Assembly (NCBI GenBank): GCA_002163975.1
Contig: CP019636.1
Location: 7,381,501-7,445,500 of the forward strand
DNA: 64,000 bases
Reading direction: 5' to 3'
Source: Nostocales cyanobacterium HT-58-2
GTDB taxonomy: Bacteria > Cyanobacteriota > Cyanobacteriia > Cyanobacteriales > Nostocaceae
Positions 29,474 through 39,553 of the stretch are shown here, piece by piece. Position 1 is the stretch's first letter. Each line of letters opens with the position of its first letter. Both the position numbers and the translations under genes were made by a program. Below the pieces are notes generated by a model that made no database searches, was not told the origin of the DNA, and saw only the letters and a program-made list of their open reading frames with translations.

Positions 29474-31444
29474 ATGTCCCAAACAACCATAGAATCAATC
29501 CTTCAAGAAAGGCGTCTATTCCACCCCAACCAAAACTTCTCTCAAAAAGCTCAGATCAAAAGTTTAGAGGACTACCAGCGTCTCTATGACCAAGCCAAAA
29601 CAGATCCTCAAAAATTCTGGGCAGAATTGGCTGAACAAGAGTTGCACTGGTTCCAAAAGTGGGACACGATTCTAGATTGGCAGCCACCCTTTGCTAAGTG
29701 GTTTGTCAATGGCAAGATTAATATTTCTTACAATTGTCTTGACAGACACCTGACAACTTGGCGCAAGAATAAAGCAGCCATCATTTGGGAAGGAGAACCA
29801 GGCGACTCACGCACCCTCACCTACGCCCAACTCCATCGGGAGGTTTGTCAATTTGCTAATGTGCTCAAGCAACTGGGCGTGAAAAAAGGTGATCGCGTGG
29901 GCATTTATATGCCAATGATACCTGAAGCCGCAATTGCTATGTTAGCTTGTGCCAGAATAGGCGCACCCCACAGCGTTGTTTTTGGTGGTTTTAGTGCGGA
30001 AGCTTTGCGGGATAGGCTTATCGATGCTCAAGCTAAACTCGTAGTCACTGCTGATGGTGGTTGGCGCAAGGATGCGATCGTTCCTCTTAAAGAGCAGGTA
30101 GACAAAGCTTTAGCTAACGGCGCTGTTCCAAGTGTAGAAAACGTCTTGGTGGTGCAGCGCACAAATCAAGAAATTCACATGGAGCCAGGACGCGACCATT
30201 GGTGGCATGATTTGCAAAAGGGCGTCTCTGCAGATTGTCCTGCCGAACCTATGGACAGCGAAGATATGCTGTTCGTTCTCTACACTTCCGGTAGTACTGG
30301 CAAACCCAAAGGCGTTGTCCATACAACTGGCGGGTATAATTTGTATGCCCACATGACCACCAAATGGATTTTCGACCTGCAAGACACAGATGTATACTGG
30401 TGTACTGCTGATGTCGGTTGGATTACAGGACATACCTACATTGTTTACGGTCCTCTTTCCAATGGTGCAACAACGGTAATGTACGAAGGCGCTCCTCGCG
30501 CCTCTAACCCTGGCTGTACGTGGGACATCATTGAGAAACACGGCGTAAATATATTTTATACAGCACCGACTGCCATTCGTGCCTTTATCAAGATGGGCGA
30601 ACACCTGCCCAAAGCCCGAAATCTTTCTTCTCTGCGTTTGCTAGGAACAGTGGGCGAACCAATTAACCCAGAAGCTTGGATGTGGTATTACAGAGTGATT
30701 GGGGGTGAACGCTGTCCAATTGTCGATACATGGTGGCAAACGGAAACTGGCGGTATCATGATTACACCGTTACCTGGTGCAATTCCGACCAAACCCGGTT
30801 CGGCGACTCGTCCTTTTCCAGGAATCTTGGCTGATGTCGTCGATTTAGAAGGGAACCCTGTAGGCGACAATGAAGGTGGTTATTTGGTCGTCCGGCATCC
30901 TTGGCCTGGTATGATGCGAACGGTGTATGGCGATCCTGAACGCTTCCGCCGTACCTACTGGGAACACATTCCACCACAAAATGGGCAGTATGTCTATTTT
31001 GCTGGAGATGGGGCAAGACGCGATGAAGACGGATATTTTTGGGTGATGGGACGTGTGGATGATGTCATTAATGTGTCAGGTCATCGTCTCGGTACAATGG
31101 AAGTTGAATCGGCTTTAGTTTCCCATCCTGCTGTTGCTGAAGCTGCCGTGGTCGGCAAACCTGATGAACTCAAAGGGGAAGATATCGTTGCTTTTGTGAC
31201 ATTAGAAGGTGGTCAGCAACCAAGCGAAGAACTCAGTAAAGAACTAAAGCAACACGTTGTCAAAGAAATTGGGGCGATCGCCCGTCCGGGGGAAATTCGC
31301 TTTACCGATGCTTTGCCCAAAACTCGTTCTGGTAAGATTATGCGGCGATTGCTGCGTAATCTCGCTGCGGGGCAAGAAGTATCGGGCGATACTTCTACTT
31401 TGGAAGATAGAGGCGTTTTGGATAAGCTGCGCCAAGGCGCTTAA
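29474..31444 (+). CDS. acs: Acetyl-CoA synthetase (AMP-forming)
   Basis: Activates acetate to acetyl-CoA through acetyl-AMP. The 656-residue product is full length. Core motifs are [20 protein letters not shown] (P-loop), [40 protein letters not shown] (acetate pocket), [20 protein letters not shown] (A8 hinge Asp) and [16 protein letters not shown], the last carrying the catalytic Lys that is acetylated in regulated homologues. The ATG at 29474 is consistent with homologues ([10 protein letters not shown]). It is monocistronic, ending at a bidirectional terminator shared with the convergent cinA. Confidence 0.97.
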   Translation: MSQTTIESILQERRLFHPNQNFSQKAQIKSLEDYQRLYDQAKTDPQKFWAELAEQELHWFQKWDTILDWQPPFAKWFVNGKINISYNCLDRHLTTWRKNKAAIIWEGEPGDSRTLTYAQLHREVCQFANVLKQLGVKKGDRVGIYMPMIPEAAIAMLACARIGAPHSVVFGGFSAEALRDRLIDAQAKLVVTADGGWRKDAIVPLKEQVDKALANGAVPSVENVLVVQRTNQEIHMEPGRDHWWHDLQKGVSADCPAEPMDSEDMLFVLYTSGSTGKPKGVVHTTGGYNLYAHMTTKWIFDLQDTDVYWCTADVGWITGHTYIVYGPLSNGATTVMYEGAPRASNPGCTWDIIEKHGVNIFYTAPTAIRAFIKMGEHLPKARNLSSLRLLGTVGEPINPEAWMWYYRVIGGERCPIVDTWWQTETGGIMITPLPGAIPTKPGSATRPFPGILADVVDLEGNPVGDNEGGYLVVRHPWPGMMRTVYGDPERFRRTYWEHIPPQNGQYVYFAGDGARRDEDGYFWVMGRVDDVINVSGHRLGTMEVESALVSHPAVAEAAVVGKPDELKGEDIVAFVTLEGGQQPSEELSKELKQHVVKEIGAIARPGEIRFTDALPKTRSGKIMRRLLRNLAAGQEVSGDTSTLEDRGVLDKLRQGA

Positions 31445-31457
31445 TTGAAATTGAAAA

Positions 31458-31512
31458 AACCACAGATGCACACAGATGCACACAGATAATTTATCGGTGT
31501 ACATCTGTGGTT
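31458..31512. terminator. Bidirectional terminator between acs and cinA
   Basis: AACCACAGATG pairs with CATCTGTGGTT (11 bp). It is followed by CCATTTTTATTCTT on the plus strand and by TTTTTTCAATTTC on the minus strand. The loop contains tandem CACAGATGCA units. Confidence 0.75.
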
Positions 31513-31545
31513 CCATTTTTATTCTTCTTGACTTAGGCAAGAGGC

Positions 31546-32796
31546 TTATTGACTTAACAACTTCCTTCGCAGATTGTCCAACGCCGTACACGCACTCACA
31601 TGACGAATTAAAGATCGACCCCGCGCTGCACCAAAACGATACTCAAAACTTTCCACTTTCCCATTTGGTCCAGCTAACCCGATATAAACTAAACCCACAG
31701 GTTTAGTTTCCGTCCCACCTGTTGGTCCAGCGATACCAGTGATACTTAGTCCCCAAGTCGTTGAAAGGCGCGATTGCACTCCTTGAGCCATTTGTTCTGC
31801 AACAATAGAACTGACTGCCCCATGCTTTGCCAAGTCTTGTGAGTTCACCCCCAAAAGCTTTTCTTTTACGAAGTTGTCATAAGAAATGACCCCACCCCAG
31901 AAGTAATCAGAACTCCCAGAAATCTCCGTCAGCATTTGCCCTAAACCTCCACCCGTGCAAGATTCTGCCACGGAAAGAGTTTCCCCTCTAGCACGCAACA
32001 ACTCACCTACAACTGAGGCAAGAGTTTCATCATCTGCGCCGTAATAATCTAATCCAGCAATTTCTCTAATTTGTTTCTCAATGGGTGCAATGAAATCTTG
32101 TGCTTGTGCAACAGATGCAGCTTTCGCTGAAACTCGTAACTTAACTTCCCCTCTACTGGAATAAGGTGCAACTGTTGGGTTGGGTAAGTTGAGATAAGCA
32201 GCAACCTGTTCCGCCAAAGCAGATTCCGCAATCCCCCAAAACTTTAACATCCGACTGTAAATAATTTCTTTGCCCCAACCTTGACTTTTGAGATAGGGGA
32301 CAGCAGTTTCCTCCCACATCCGGTGCATTTCACTTGGCACACCAGGAAATGTGAAAATTGTTAATCCCGGACGAGGTTCCCAAATAATACCAGGTGCTGT
32401 TCCTGTAGGGTTTGGTAAAATTTTGGCACCTTGGGGTATTAACGCTTGTTTGCGGTTGCTGGGGGTCATCACCCGACCGCGTTGGAAATATTTTTTGGTA
32501 ATATCTTCAATAATATCTGGCTGTTCTACCAAAGGAACGCCAAAAAAATCAGCAATGGTTTCGCAAGTCAGGTCATCGGGTGTGGGACCAAGACCTCCAG
32601 TAAAAATGAGAATTTCTACTCTTTGGCTAGCAATTTCTATAATCTGTTTTAATCTTTCTGGGTTATCTCCAACCACAGTTTGATAGTAGTGAGGAATACC
32701 CAGCTTGGCTAGCTGCTGCGCCAAATATTGAGCATTACTGTTAAGGATATCTCCTAACAGAAGTTCAGTTCCAACACAAATAATTTCTGCACTCAT
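31546..32796 (-). CDS. cinA: CinA-family protein (competence/damage-inducible; NMN deamidase type)
   Basis: A 416-residue protein with the two usual halves. The N-terminal MoaB/MogA-like domain starts MSAEIICVGTELLLGDILNS and includes FTGGLGPTPDDLTCETIADF and TFPGVPSEMHRMW. The C-terminal PncC-type domain includes LSVAESCTGGGLGQMLTEIS, WGGVISYDNFVKEKLLGV and GIAGPTGGTETKPVGLVYIG. In bacteria, the C-terminal domain deamidates nicotinamide mononucleotide and the N-terminal domain can hydrolyse ADP-ribose; competence links are species-specific. Both halves look complete. It is convergent with acs. Confidence 0.94.
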   Translation of the reverse strand: MSAEIICVGTELLLGDILNSNAQYLAQQLAKLGIPHYYQTVVGDNPERLKQIIEIASQRVEILIFTGGLGPTPDDLTCETIADFFGVPLVEQPDIIEDITKKYFQRGRVMTPSNRKQALIPQGAKILPNPTGTAPGIIWEPRPGLTIFTFPGVPSEMHRMWEETAVPYLKSQGWGKEIIYSRMLKFWGIAESALAEQVAAYLNLPNPTVAPYSSRGEVKLRVSAKAASVAQAQDFIAPIEKQIREIAGLDYYGADDETLASVVGELLRARGETLSVAESCTGGGLGQMLTEISGSSDYFWGGVISYDNFVKEKLLGVNSQDLAKHGAVSSIVAEQMAQGVQSRLSTTWGLSITGIAGPTGGTETKPVGLVYIGLAGPNGKVESFEYRFGAARGRSLIRHVSACTALDNLRRKLLSQ

Positions 32797-33038
32797 AAAA
32801 TATTAAGATTGTTAGTGGTTAATTGTTGGTCGTCAAAATATACCATTAACAATAACGACTAACCAATTTATTGAGAACACTGTTGGCGAACCTTCTGAGG
32901 CGATCACCTTGCCATTTTTAACGTCGTAAGGGCTGTCTCTTCTGGATGCATAACATAGCAGGTTGTCGAGAGGATTTTTGGCGCTTAATTGCGTAGAGTA
33001 TTCGTTTTTATCACTCATTAAGCGGACATGATATTAAG

Positions 33039-33395
33039 ATGCAAGAACTAGTTAAACTCGAAGAGCAAGGTTGGCAGGCTCTCTCATCGAAAGGAGATGC
33101 GGCAAAGAAGTTCTATGGTTCTTTGCTCACCGAGGATGCAATCATGATATTTCCAAGTGGCATGCTCGTAGAAGGGAGAGAGAAGATTCTAGAATCCATA
33201 GGTGCTCAACCCTGGAAATCCTTCCAAATGAAAGAGCCGCATTGGATCTTATTGTCGGAGAAGGCGGCAGTCATCGTGTATAGAGTCACAGCGCAACGTG
33301 AAGGTAGTAATATATACGTAGCACTTATTAGTAGCACCTATGCCCTTCGTGAAGGAAAGTGGAAGCTAGTTGTTCACCAACAGACACCGATATAA
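33039..33395 (+). CDS. NTF2-like (DUF4440-type) protein
   Basis: A 118-residue protein with a cone-shaped NTF2-like fold signature: ELVKLEEQGWQALSSKGDAA, FYGSLLTEDAIMIFPSGMLV and the C-terminal strands STYALREGKWKLVVHQQTPI. The Gly-Lys-Trp-Lys-Leu-Val-Val-His-Gln-Gln-Thr-Pro ending is typical of DUF4440. Members bind small ligands or act as polyketide-like isomerases; no substrate can be assigned. It starts with an ATG without an obvious Shine-Dalgarno sequence. Its base composition is a little unlike its neighbours, so recent acquisition is possible. Confidence 0.78.
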   Translation: MQELVKLEEQGWQALSSKGDAAKKFYGSLLTEDAIMIFPSGMLVEGREKILESIGAQPWKSFQMKEPHWILLSEKAAVIVYRVTAQREGSNIYVALISSTYALREGKWKLVVHQQTPI

Positions 33396-33489
33396 CTTTC
33401 GCCCAGCAAGGCGCTGTGCCCTTCTGGGAAGACTAATTTTTAGCCATAGAATCAATGTACAACTCCTAACCACTAACTAGTCCCTAGCT

Positions 33490-34536
33490 CTATGATTGCC
33501 GGGAACGTTTCCACACTTTCCAACCAGTGTAGCTGAGCAAAGACGTGGCACCACAAGCATAAATAATACCGCTTGGTATACCAGCGATCGCTAATGCCAA
33601 ACTTCCAACCCACAAGGTTAGAGAGTAAATAAACAAAACAGTTAATCGGTGAGACAAACCAGCTTGCAGCAATCTATGGTGCAGATGGCTCTTATCCGCA
33701 ACAAAAGGCGATTTGCCACGGCGAAGTCGTGCCAAAATCACTGCTGACATATCTACAATCGGTACTGCTAGTATTAGGAAAGGCAATAACACTGCACTAA
33801 CAGCAGCAGTTTTGACAAGACCGACGACACCAACGGCTGCTAAGGTGAATCCCATAAAATAAGCCCCACCATCTCCCATAAAGATTTGCGCGGGGTTGAA
33901 GTTATAACGGAGAAATCCCAGTGAAGCACCAGCGATCGCTGCGGCTATGAGGGCTGCTGCGCTTTGCTGCATAAATAACGCCACAACCAACATCACCACG
34001 GATGCAATTCCGGAAACCCCAGCAGCTAAGCCGTCTAAACCATCTATCCAGTTAATCGCATTCACCATTCCCACGAGCCATACAACAGTGATAGGCAAAC
34101 TCCACCAACCAAGTTGAACCGTCCCGCCTGTGGGAATGCTCAAAAAATCTATACTGACACCTACTTTCCAAGCAAACGCTGCAACAACAATTTGCATCAA
34201 TAAACGTGCGATTGGAGATAGGTTTAACAAATCGTCTGCTAAGCCAATGAGAAAAAAGCCAATACCACCCAGGGCGACTCCCCAAATTTGCCATTCTTTT
34301 TCTGTCGGTAGAATTCCAAATCCACCTAACCACCAAACAATCAGCAAAGATATTATGGTACCTGCGAAGATAGACACTCCTCCCAGGCGCACCATCGGGC
34401 GATGATGAACTTTTCGGTCACTGGGTTTATCTAGACGTCCACTTTTGATGCCAATGTTTTTAACATCAGGTGTAGACCAGAGAACAACTACGGCAGCACA
34501 GAGGAAAGCAATCAGATGATAAATCTGAGGAGGCAT
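33490..34536 (-). CDS. UDP-sugar:undecaprenyl-phosphate sugar-1-phosphate transferase (WecA/MraY superfamily)
   Basis: A 348-residue multi-pass membrane enzyme that would start lipid-linked glycan synthesis at the cytoplasmic face of the plasma membrane. Signature segments: DRKVHHRPMVRLGGVSIFAG, FFLIGLADDLLNLSP (Asp-Asp), VNAINWIDGLDGLAAGVSGI, IFMGDGGAYFMGFTLA and the cytoplasmic loop KSHLHHRLLQAGLSHR. About ten or eleven hydrophobic helices are visible. The pattern is the WecA/TagO side of the superfamily rather than MraY. glyA lies upstream on the same strand across a 370-bp repeat-bearing gap. Confidence 0.92.
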   Translation of the reverse strand: MPPQIYHLIAFLCAAVVVLWSTPDVKNIGIKSGRLDKPSDRKVHHRPMVRLGGVSIFAGTIISLLIVWWLGGFGILPTEKEWQIWGVALGGIGFFLIGLADDLLNLSPIARLLMQIVVAAFAWKVGVSIDFLSIPTGGTVQLGWWSLPITVVWLVGMVNAINWIDGLDGLAAGVSGIASVVMLVVALFMQQSAAALIAAAIAGASLGFLRYNFNPAQIFMGDGGAYFMGFTLAAVGVVGLVKTAAVSAVLLPFLILAVPIVDMSAVILARLRRGKSPFVADKSHLHHRLLQAGLSHRLTVLFIYSLTLWVGSLALAIAGIPSGIIYACGATSLLSYTGWKVWKRSRQS

Positions 34537-34659
34537 CTGTATATTTAATCAGTGAGGTTTAAGGACAAAAATCTGTAGAGAAATTGTCTACCTAATATCT
34601 ACTACAGTTCAACTTTTTAATCAGCAGAAGATTTTGACAATTTGAGAGAAGTCTGAGCG

Positions 34660-34802
34660 GAGGTGAGACAGCGCTGCAGGAAGGTTTCCAACGCCAGATA
34701 CCTACGGAGGGAAACTCTCCTTCAGTACTGGCTCCTCCGTAGGCGACTGCGAACCCGAAGGGCTTCCTCCGTTCCCTGCAGGGGTTGCCGGAGGCATCAG
34801 AA
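34660..34802. repeat. GC-rich dispersed repeat cluster
   Basis: Modules GGTGAGACAGCGCTGCAGGA, GGTTTCCAACGCCAGATACC, ACTGGCTCCTCCGTAGGCGA and CTCCGTTCCCTGCAGGGG form overlapping palindromes. Closely similar modules occur at 4092-4262 and 38757-38970. The rest of the 34537-34906 gap is AT-rich. Confidence 0.7.
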
Positions 34803-34906
34803 CTTCGGTGATTTTAAATTGAAGATTGCTGAATGGAAATATTCAAAAGCAATGAGTTAGGAATTATTAATTCATAACTCCTAACTCATAACTGTTAACT
34901 ATAGCT

Positions 34907-36190
34907 TTATGCTAGGGCTGGGACGGGAATGACTATGTGAGAGTACAAGGGGAAGCGATCGCACAACGCTTTGACTCGTCGCCGACAATCTTCAGCAACT
35001 GTTTGCGAATCTTGATTTAATAGGCGATCAGCGATAATATTGCCAATCTCTGTAAATTCTTCAACTCCCAAACCTCGTGTTGTCATTGCTGGGGAACCCA
35101 ACCTTAGTCCACTGGTGACAAACGGTGACTGTGGGTCGAACGGAACCGTGTTCTTATTGGCGGTAATATTCACCTCACTCACCAACTGATCCGCTTGTTT
35201 ACCCGTCATCCCAATAGACCGCAAATCAACTAGCATCAAATGGTTATCAGTCCCATTAGACACCAGCTTCAAGCCCCGTTTTTGGAGTTGATTCGCCAAA
35301 GCGCGCGCATTATCAATGACTTGGGCAGAGTATGTTTTGAACTCTGGCTTTAGGGCTTCTCCAAATGCGACTGCTTTGGCTGCAATGACGTGTTCCAAAG
35401 GTCCGCCTTGATTACCAGGGAAAACTGATTTGTCTAGCTTCTTACCCAGTTCTGGATCACGGGTTAAAATTAAGCCACCCCGAGGACCACGTAGAGTTTT
35501 ATGTGTCGTTGTAGTCACAACATCACAATAGGGAATGGGACTGGGATGAAGACCACTCGCAACCAAACCGGCAAAGTGGGCAATATCTGCTAGTAAGTAA
35601 GCACCGACTTCATCGGCGATGCTGCGGAATTTTTCAAAGTCAATAATGCGGGGATATGCTGAATAACCACAAATAAGAAGCTTTGGACGCTCCCTAAGCG
35701 CCTGCTCCCGAATTTGGTCATAGTCTAGTTGTTCTGTTTCCTGATTGACACCGTAGTGGCAAGCCTGGAACCACTTACCAGATACATTTACGGGTGAGCC
35801 GTGACTCAAATGTCCCCCATGAGACAAATCCATTCCCATGAATTTGTCTCCTGGTTCTAGGAGCGTCAAAAACACTGCAAAATTTGCCTGAGCGCCAGAA
35901 TGGGGTTGCACGTTGGCATGAGCAGCACCAAACAATTGTTTGGCACGGTCAATTGCCAGTTGCTCAATTTTGTCTACGAATTCACAGCCGCCATAGTAAC
36001 GTTTACCAGGCAATCCTTCTGCATATTTATTTGTCAGTACGGAACCCTGAGCTGCTAGTACAGCAGCTGAGGCAAAATTTTCACTCGCAATCAACTCCAA
36101 GTGGTCACGTTGGCGCTGTAGTTCTTGGTTGATGAACCCCGCCACAGCTGGGTCGGAGGAACTAAGAAAGTCTGAGTTAGTCAAAGTCAC
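34907..36190 (-). CDS. glyA: Serine hydroxymethyltransferase
   Basis: PLP enzyme interconverting serine and glycine with tetrahydrofolate; the main source of one-carbon units. The start is the GTG at 36190, giving the usual 427 residues, because AAGGA lies eight bases ahead; the frame is open to an ATG at 36217 but nine extra residues would be atypical. Family blocks: [57 protein letters not shown], and the PLP-lysine segment [13 protein letters not shown]. All substrate residues that I can check are present. Confidence 0.97.
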   Translation of the reverse strand: MTLTNSDFLSSSDPAVAGFINQELQRQRDHLELIASENFASAAVLAAQGSVLTNKYAEGLPGKRYYGGCEFVDKIEQLAIDRAKQLFGAAHANVQPHSGAQANFAVFLTLLEPGDKFMGMDLSHGGHLSHGSPVNVSGKWFQACHYGVNQETEQLDYDQIREQALRERPKLLICGYSAYPRIIDFEKFRSIADEVGAYLLADIAHFAGLVASGLHPSPIPYCDVVTTTTHKTLRGPRGGLILTRDPELGKKLDKSVFPGNQGGPLEHVIAAKAVAFGEALKPEFKTYSAQVIDNARALANQLQKRGLKLVSNGTDNHLMLVDLRSIGMTGKQADQLVSEVNITANKNTVPFDPQSPFVTSGLRLGSPAMTTRGLGVEEFTEIGNIIADRLLNQDSQTVAEDCRRRVKALCDRFPLYSHIVIPVPALA

Positions 36191-36691
36191 TTGAGCTATC
36201 CTTATGGAAATTTGCACACATATCGGTACTTGTTCATAGTCAAGAGCCCATCATCTCAGAATGAACGACTCATGACTCATGACATTTATTTACCGCAACT
36301 TACTTAATTATTAGACACTAGTTCAATAAATGCGTTAACAATCATAACGCTGTTTCTTCATCAGTTGTATTGAACTCTGGCTGTTGACTACTATGGCTTA
36401 CAAATAAGTTTATGTATTTATGTATTACTTTTTACTACAAAGCCAAAGAGTCAACGTACAATAAACGAAACTCGACATAAAAATTTTGATTGGATTATCA
36501 TTGGCTGCATTTTTCCCAACAGGGTATGGAGCCTCAAGCAACAGATGTCATAACGGATGTAACAGAATATAACAGAAGATTATTTTTGTGATTAGCAGAG
36601 AAACCATCCGCTACAACATCCACCGCTATCCTTGATAAGTGTTCTCCCTAAAGGACAAATGTGGATAATGAGGATTAACAGGAGGGATTGG
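36191..36691. other. Gap upstream of glyA and the small CxxC protein
   Basis: AT-rich spacer between divergent genes, with short repeats GACTCATGACTCATGACA near 36265-36285. No RNA gene or riboswitch was recognised. Confidence 0.4.
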
Positions 36692-36889
36692 ATGCTAGTA
36701 ATTCTCATGAACGACCAAATTTTTGCTCCTCAACAGGTCTGCCAATCTTGCTTACTTGCTGACGGCAGCGGTCAACCCCGCTGGCGTCAAGGTAAACTAC
36801 ACTGTGGTCACGCTATTCGCAAACTGACAGAACAGCAGCCAGATCAGTATGAGTGCATAATGGGTTTTCGCGTTGCCAATATTGAGTGA
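36692..36889 (+). CDS. Small CxxC zinc-ribbon-like protein
   Basis: A 65-residue protein with VCQSCLLADGSGQPRWRQGK, then LHCGHAI and a further Cys in QYECIMGFRVANIE. The CxxC...CxH arrangement suggests a metal-binding ribbon. The ATG at 36692 is chosen because AGGAGG lies six bases ahead; upstream in-frame codons are less likely. I recall similar small proteins in cyanobacteria without a known role. Tic20-like gene follows on the same strand after 174 bp. Confidence 0.68.
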   Translation: MLVILMNDQIFAPQQVCQSCLLADGSGQPRWRQGKLHCGHAIRKLTEQQPDQYECIMGFRVANIE

Positions 36890-37063
36890 CTGAAGGGCAT
36901 TCTTTATAAGAATGAGCAATTTGTGTTCTGTTTCAAGAAAAAACAGACAATGAAAAGCTGAGCAATTAAGGTTTAATATCACTATTTTATATTTTTCCGT
37001 GCCTGCTCAGGTGCGTTATCCTTGGCATAGTAACATCAACATTTAACAACAGGAGAAACTAAA

Positions 37064-37570
37064 ATGGCTTGGCGCGGAAGCACCACAATTCAACATCGTC
37101 TCTTGTCTTGCTTGCCTTACGTTTTGCCTTTAATCGAAGTTCGTCAATTTGGTGACTTGTTATTTTCACAGTTTCCCTTTTTGGAATTTCTGTACCTGCC
37201 TTTTAGCCCTGTTATTCTACTCTACGCATACTTAAATCAATTTATACCATTCTTTGATTTTATTGTTTTCTTTGCTTTGTATCTTCTGGTGGTGAGAAAC
37301 GAAAAAATCCAACATTTTATCCGTTTCCATACTTTGCAGGCTCTTTTACTGTCTATATTTATTTACTTGTGCACGGCTGTTTTACAACTTATAGGTATTG
37401 TGCAACAGGGTGCATCACTATCAGTACCGCTGTTTGGTAATGTGATATTCACCTTGATTTTCCTAGCAGTTGTAGCTGCATCGATATATAGCATTGTCCA
37501 AGCCGTGAGAGGACTCTACGCTGAAATTCCTCTCATTTCCCAAGCTGCTTACACAGGAACTCGTGATTAG
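37064..37570 (+). CDS. Tic20-family protein
   Basis: A 168-residue protein with four predicted membrane helices. N-terminal RLLSCLPYVLPLIEVRQFGD precedes helices around residues 40-55, 65-75, 88-112 and 125-150; the loop VRNEKIQHFIRFHTLQALLL is highly typical of the family. Tic20 is the plastid inner-envelope translocon component, and cyanobacterial homologues are of unknown function in the plasma or thylakoid membrane. AGGAGA nine bases before the ATG is a good ribosome-binding site. Confidence 0.88.
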   Translation: MAWRGSTTIQHRLLSCLPYVLPLIEVRQFGDLLFSQFPFLEFLYLPFSPVILLYAYLNQFIPFFDFIVFFALYLLVVRNEKIQHFIRFHTLQALLLSIFIYLCTAVLQLIGIVQQGASLSVPLFGNVIFTLIFLAVVAASIYSIVQAVRGLYAEIPLISQAAYTGTRD

Positions 37571-37805
37571 AACTCTACAGTGTTACCGCTTTGAAATCAA
37601 AGTTGACGCTGCAACATTTGATTTGTATCGTAAGGACAACAATTTTTACAAGTAAATACGACAGTGGTCACTGTAAGACTAAATTCTTATAAGAACTTTT
37701 CAGCACTGGGTAGTTTGACTGAAAACAAACACAGGTATCACAAAAATTTTCAGTGTTTAAGGCTAAGTAAAACACTGATGCTGTGGAGGTTAAGGTTGGT
37801 AGAGC

Positions 37806-38609
37806 TTACTTCAACGGTGTTAAGTTTTGTACTGGCTGCCTAACTATTACGGTGTTTTCTAAGCGACCAATACCTTCAATTTCCACACGAACGCGATCGC
37901 CTGGATGCAATGGGCCAACACCCATGGGTGTCCCCGTCAGTATGACATCGCCAGGTAGCAGTGTCATGACCTGACTAATATAGGAAACAAGAAAATCTGG
38001 AGGAAACACCATCTGGTCAATACAAGCGCATTGTACAGGATTTGCCTCCTCATTTAAAAAGGTCTGTAATTTGGCGGCTGGGCTAACTTCTCGGACAATC
38101 CACGGTCCCAATGGACAGAATGTATCAAAACCTTTGGCTCGCGTCCATTGACTATCTCGCTTTTGTAAGTCACGCGCTGTGACATCATTGGCAATAGTGT
38201 AACCCCAAATCTTTGTTTGAGCCTCCTCTGGCGTACATTCAAAAGTGCGATCGCCAATCACCAGCACCAATTCTCCTTCATAGTCCACCCGCTGCGACTG
38301 TGACGGATACTGAATCTCCTCTAGCGAAGCGATAATAGATGTGGGCGGCTTAAAAAAGAGCAAAGGTTCACTGGGCACATCTGTTCCCATCTCTGCCGCA
38401 TGCTCAGCATAGTTCTTGCCCACCGCCACAATTTTTGAAGGAGCACAGGGAGCCAAGAGTTGATAATTTTCTGGCTCCAAAATTAAATCGGTAGGTTGCC
38501 CTTGTAACCAAGGTGGAGCATCCAGCACGTGCACCTTGAGAGATAGTTGTAGCAAGCCATAGTAGATTTGTCCTTCTGGATTTTGAACTCGTACATATCG
38601 CTGCGCCAT
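37806..38609 (-). CDS. Fumarylacetoacetate hydrolase-family protein
   Basis: A 267-residue enzyme. Motifs: KIVAVGKNYAEHAAEMG, LLFFKPPTSIIASLEEIQYP, VDYEGELVLVIGDRTFEC, IANDVTARDLQKRDSQWTRA, KGFDTFCPLGPWIV, and PGDVILTGTPMGVGPLHPGD. The Glu in VDYEGEL and the Asp in IANDVTARD are metal ligands of the family. Members split C-C bonds of acylpyruvates or fumarylpyruvate, or decarboxylate oxaloacetate; substrate cannot be assigned. The ATG at 38609 (MAQRYVRVQN) is preferred to an extension to 38648, since family members begin near there. Confidence 0.9.
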   Translation of the reverse strand: MAQRYVRVQNPEGQIYYGLLQLSLKVHVLDAPPWLQGQPTDLILEPENYQLLAPCAPSKIVAVGKNYAEHAAEMGTDVPSEPLLFFKPPTSIIASLEEIQYPSQSQRVDYEGELVLVIGDRTFECTPEEAQTKIWGYTIANDVTARDLQKRDSQWTRAKGFDTFCPLGPWIVREVSPAAKLQTFLNEEANPVQCACIDQMVFPPDFLVSYISQVMTLLPGDVILTGTPMGVGPLHPGDRVRVEIEGIGRLENTVIVRQPVQNLTPLK

Positions 38610-38756
38610 AACCTTAATTTGTATCCTCGTCTGCAATGAAACCGCCACTGTGTACCAGTGGATGGGCGATTTAGCTAAGCATGAAAAGTGAAGTCCCCAC
38701 AGACTTCGCTGCGCTATGTCTAGGGCTTCCTATCTCACCAAACCTCTTTAGGGTAG

Positions 38757-38970
38757 GGAACAGGGAACGGACAACAGGTGAATCCAGCGCTGCAGGAGGT
38801 GAGACCAGTGCTGCAGGAGGGTAACCCTGCCGTAGGCAACGGGCGCTCGCGGAGCGTATCCGTAGGATTCACCCGAACGCGAGTGCGTCTGGTGACAGGA
38901 GAAGGGTTTTCCCGCTCTCACGGCAAGACTGGTCACCCGAACGCGAGTGCGTCTGGTGGTAGGAGAAGGG
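38757..38970. repeat. Dense GC-rich dispersed repeat cluster with a direct duplication
   Basis: GCTGCAGGAGGTGAGACCAG-type units and TCACCCGAACGCGAGTGCGT-type units occur twice each (second pair at about 38871-38908 and 38934-38970, both followed by CTGGTG and AGGAGAAGGG). They create an open frame (38778-39278) that I regard as spurious. Confidence 0.7.
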
Positions 38971-39081
38971 CAACAGTGGAGTTCAACAGTGGAGTTGATG
39001 ATTCAAAAAAGAGGTTGGTTGCTTGTTCCCTCCTACCCAAAAAACTGGTAGATCCGAAGCCCCGCTTTTTGAGGGCGATCG

Positions 39082-39112
39082 TTTTGGACGGGGTTGAAAT
39101 CCCCGTCCAAAA
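39082..39112. repeat. Perfect 12-bp inverted repeat
   Basis: TTTTGGACGGGG pairs with CCCCGTCCAAAA around an 8-nt loop TTGAAATC-like core. It lies in the 38610-39553 gap upstream of rpsF. No neighbouring copies, so it is not a CRISPR array. Confidence 0.7.
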
Positions 39113-39249
39113 CCTGTCTGTTACCTGTTGCCTTTTAACAGCCAGCCGGGCGGGTCAGCGACCATTTGTATTTTCCCGTGTATCGGTTTTGCGTTCAAGT
39201 CCCTGTCCTTGCTTTCATCATCTAGCAGACGGAAACGGAACTGGGGGAC

Positions 39250-39270
39250 TTTTCACAAGGATTGTGAAAA
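39250..39270. repeat. Perfect 9-bp inverted repeat with 3-nt loop
   Basis: TTTTCACAA-GGA-TTGTGAAAA. It has the shape of a protein-binding site or transcript hairpin in the long region upstream of rpsF. A function is not evident. Confidence 0.55.
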
Positions 39271-39553
39271 ACTGGTAAGATTATAGAGCCTGTAACAGGA
39301 ATAACCTGACATAGGCAAGTTCAGGCAAAGAATCTCACGGTTATGAACGGGAATGAGCGCAAGCGATATTCACAAGCTCTGTGGGAGTGTCAACACAAAA
39401 AGTGGGTTTAGCCCGAGAATTTCCTGATTGATCATTCAAAGAACTGAGAAAGTTCCTTGTTGCTTTAGATGTTAATTGACGTTGGTATAGCCAAAGGTCA
39501 TGACCACCTAAATTGACATCAGCAGCCATATAGCCCATGAGGAAACAAAAACC

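Noticed and set aside
32833-33018. 61-codon minus-strand frame between cinA and the NTF2-like gene
   Set aside because: Begins plausibly (MSDKNEYSTQLSAKNPLDNL) but has no ribosome-binding site and no recognisable family; left out.
39082-39112. Resemblance of the TTGAAATCCCCGTCC hairpin to a CRISPR repeat
   Set aside because: Only one copy; no spaced repeats and no cas genes in the window.
38778-39278. 166-codon plus-strand open frame
   Set aside because: It spans duplicated palindromic repeats and hairpins; the translation is low in normal secondary-structure pattern and no start signal is present.
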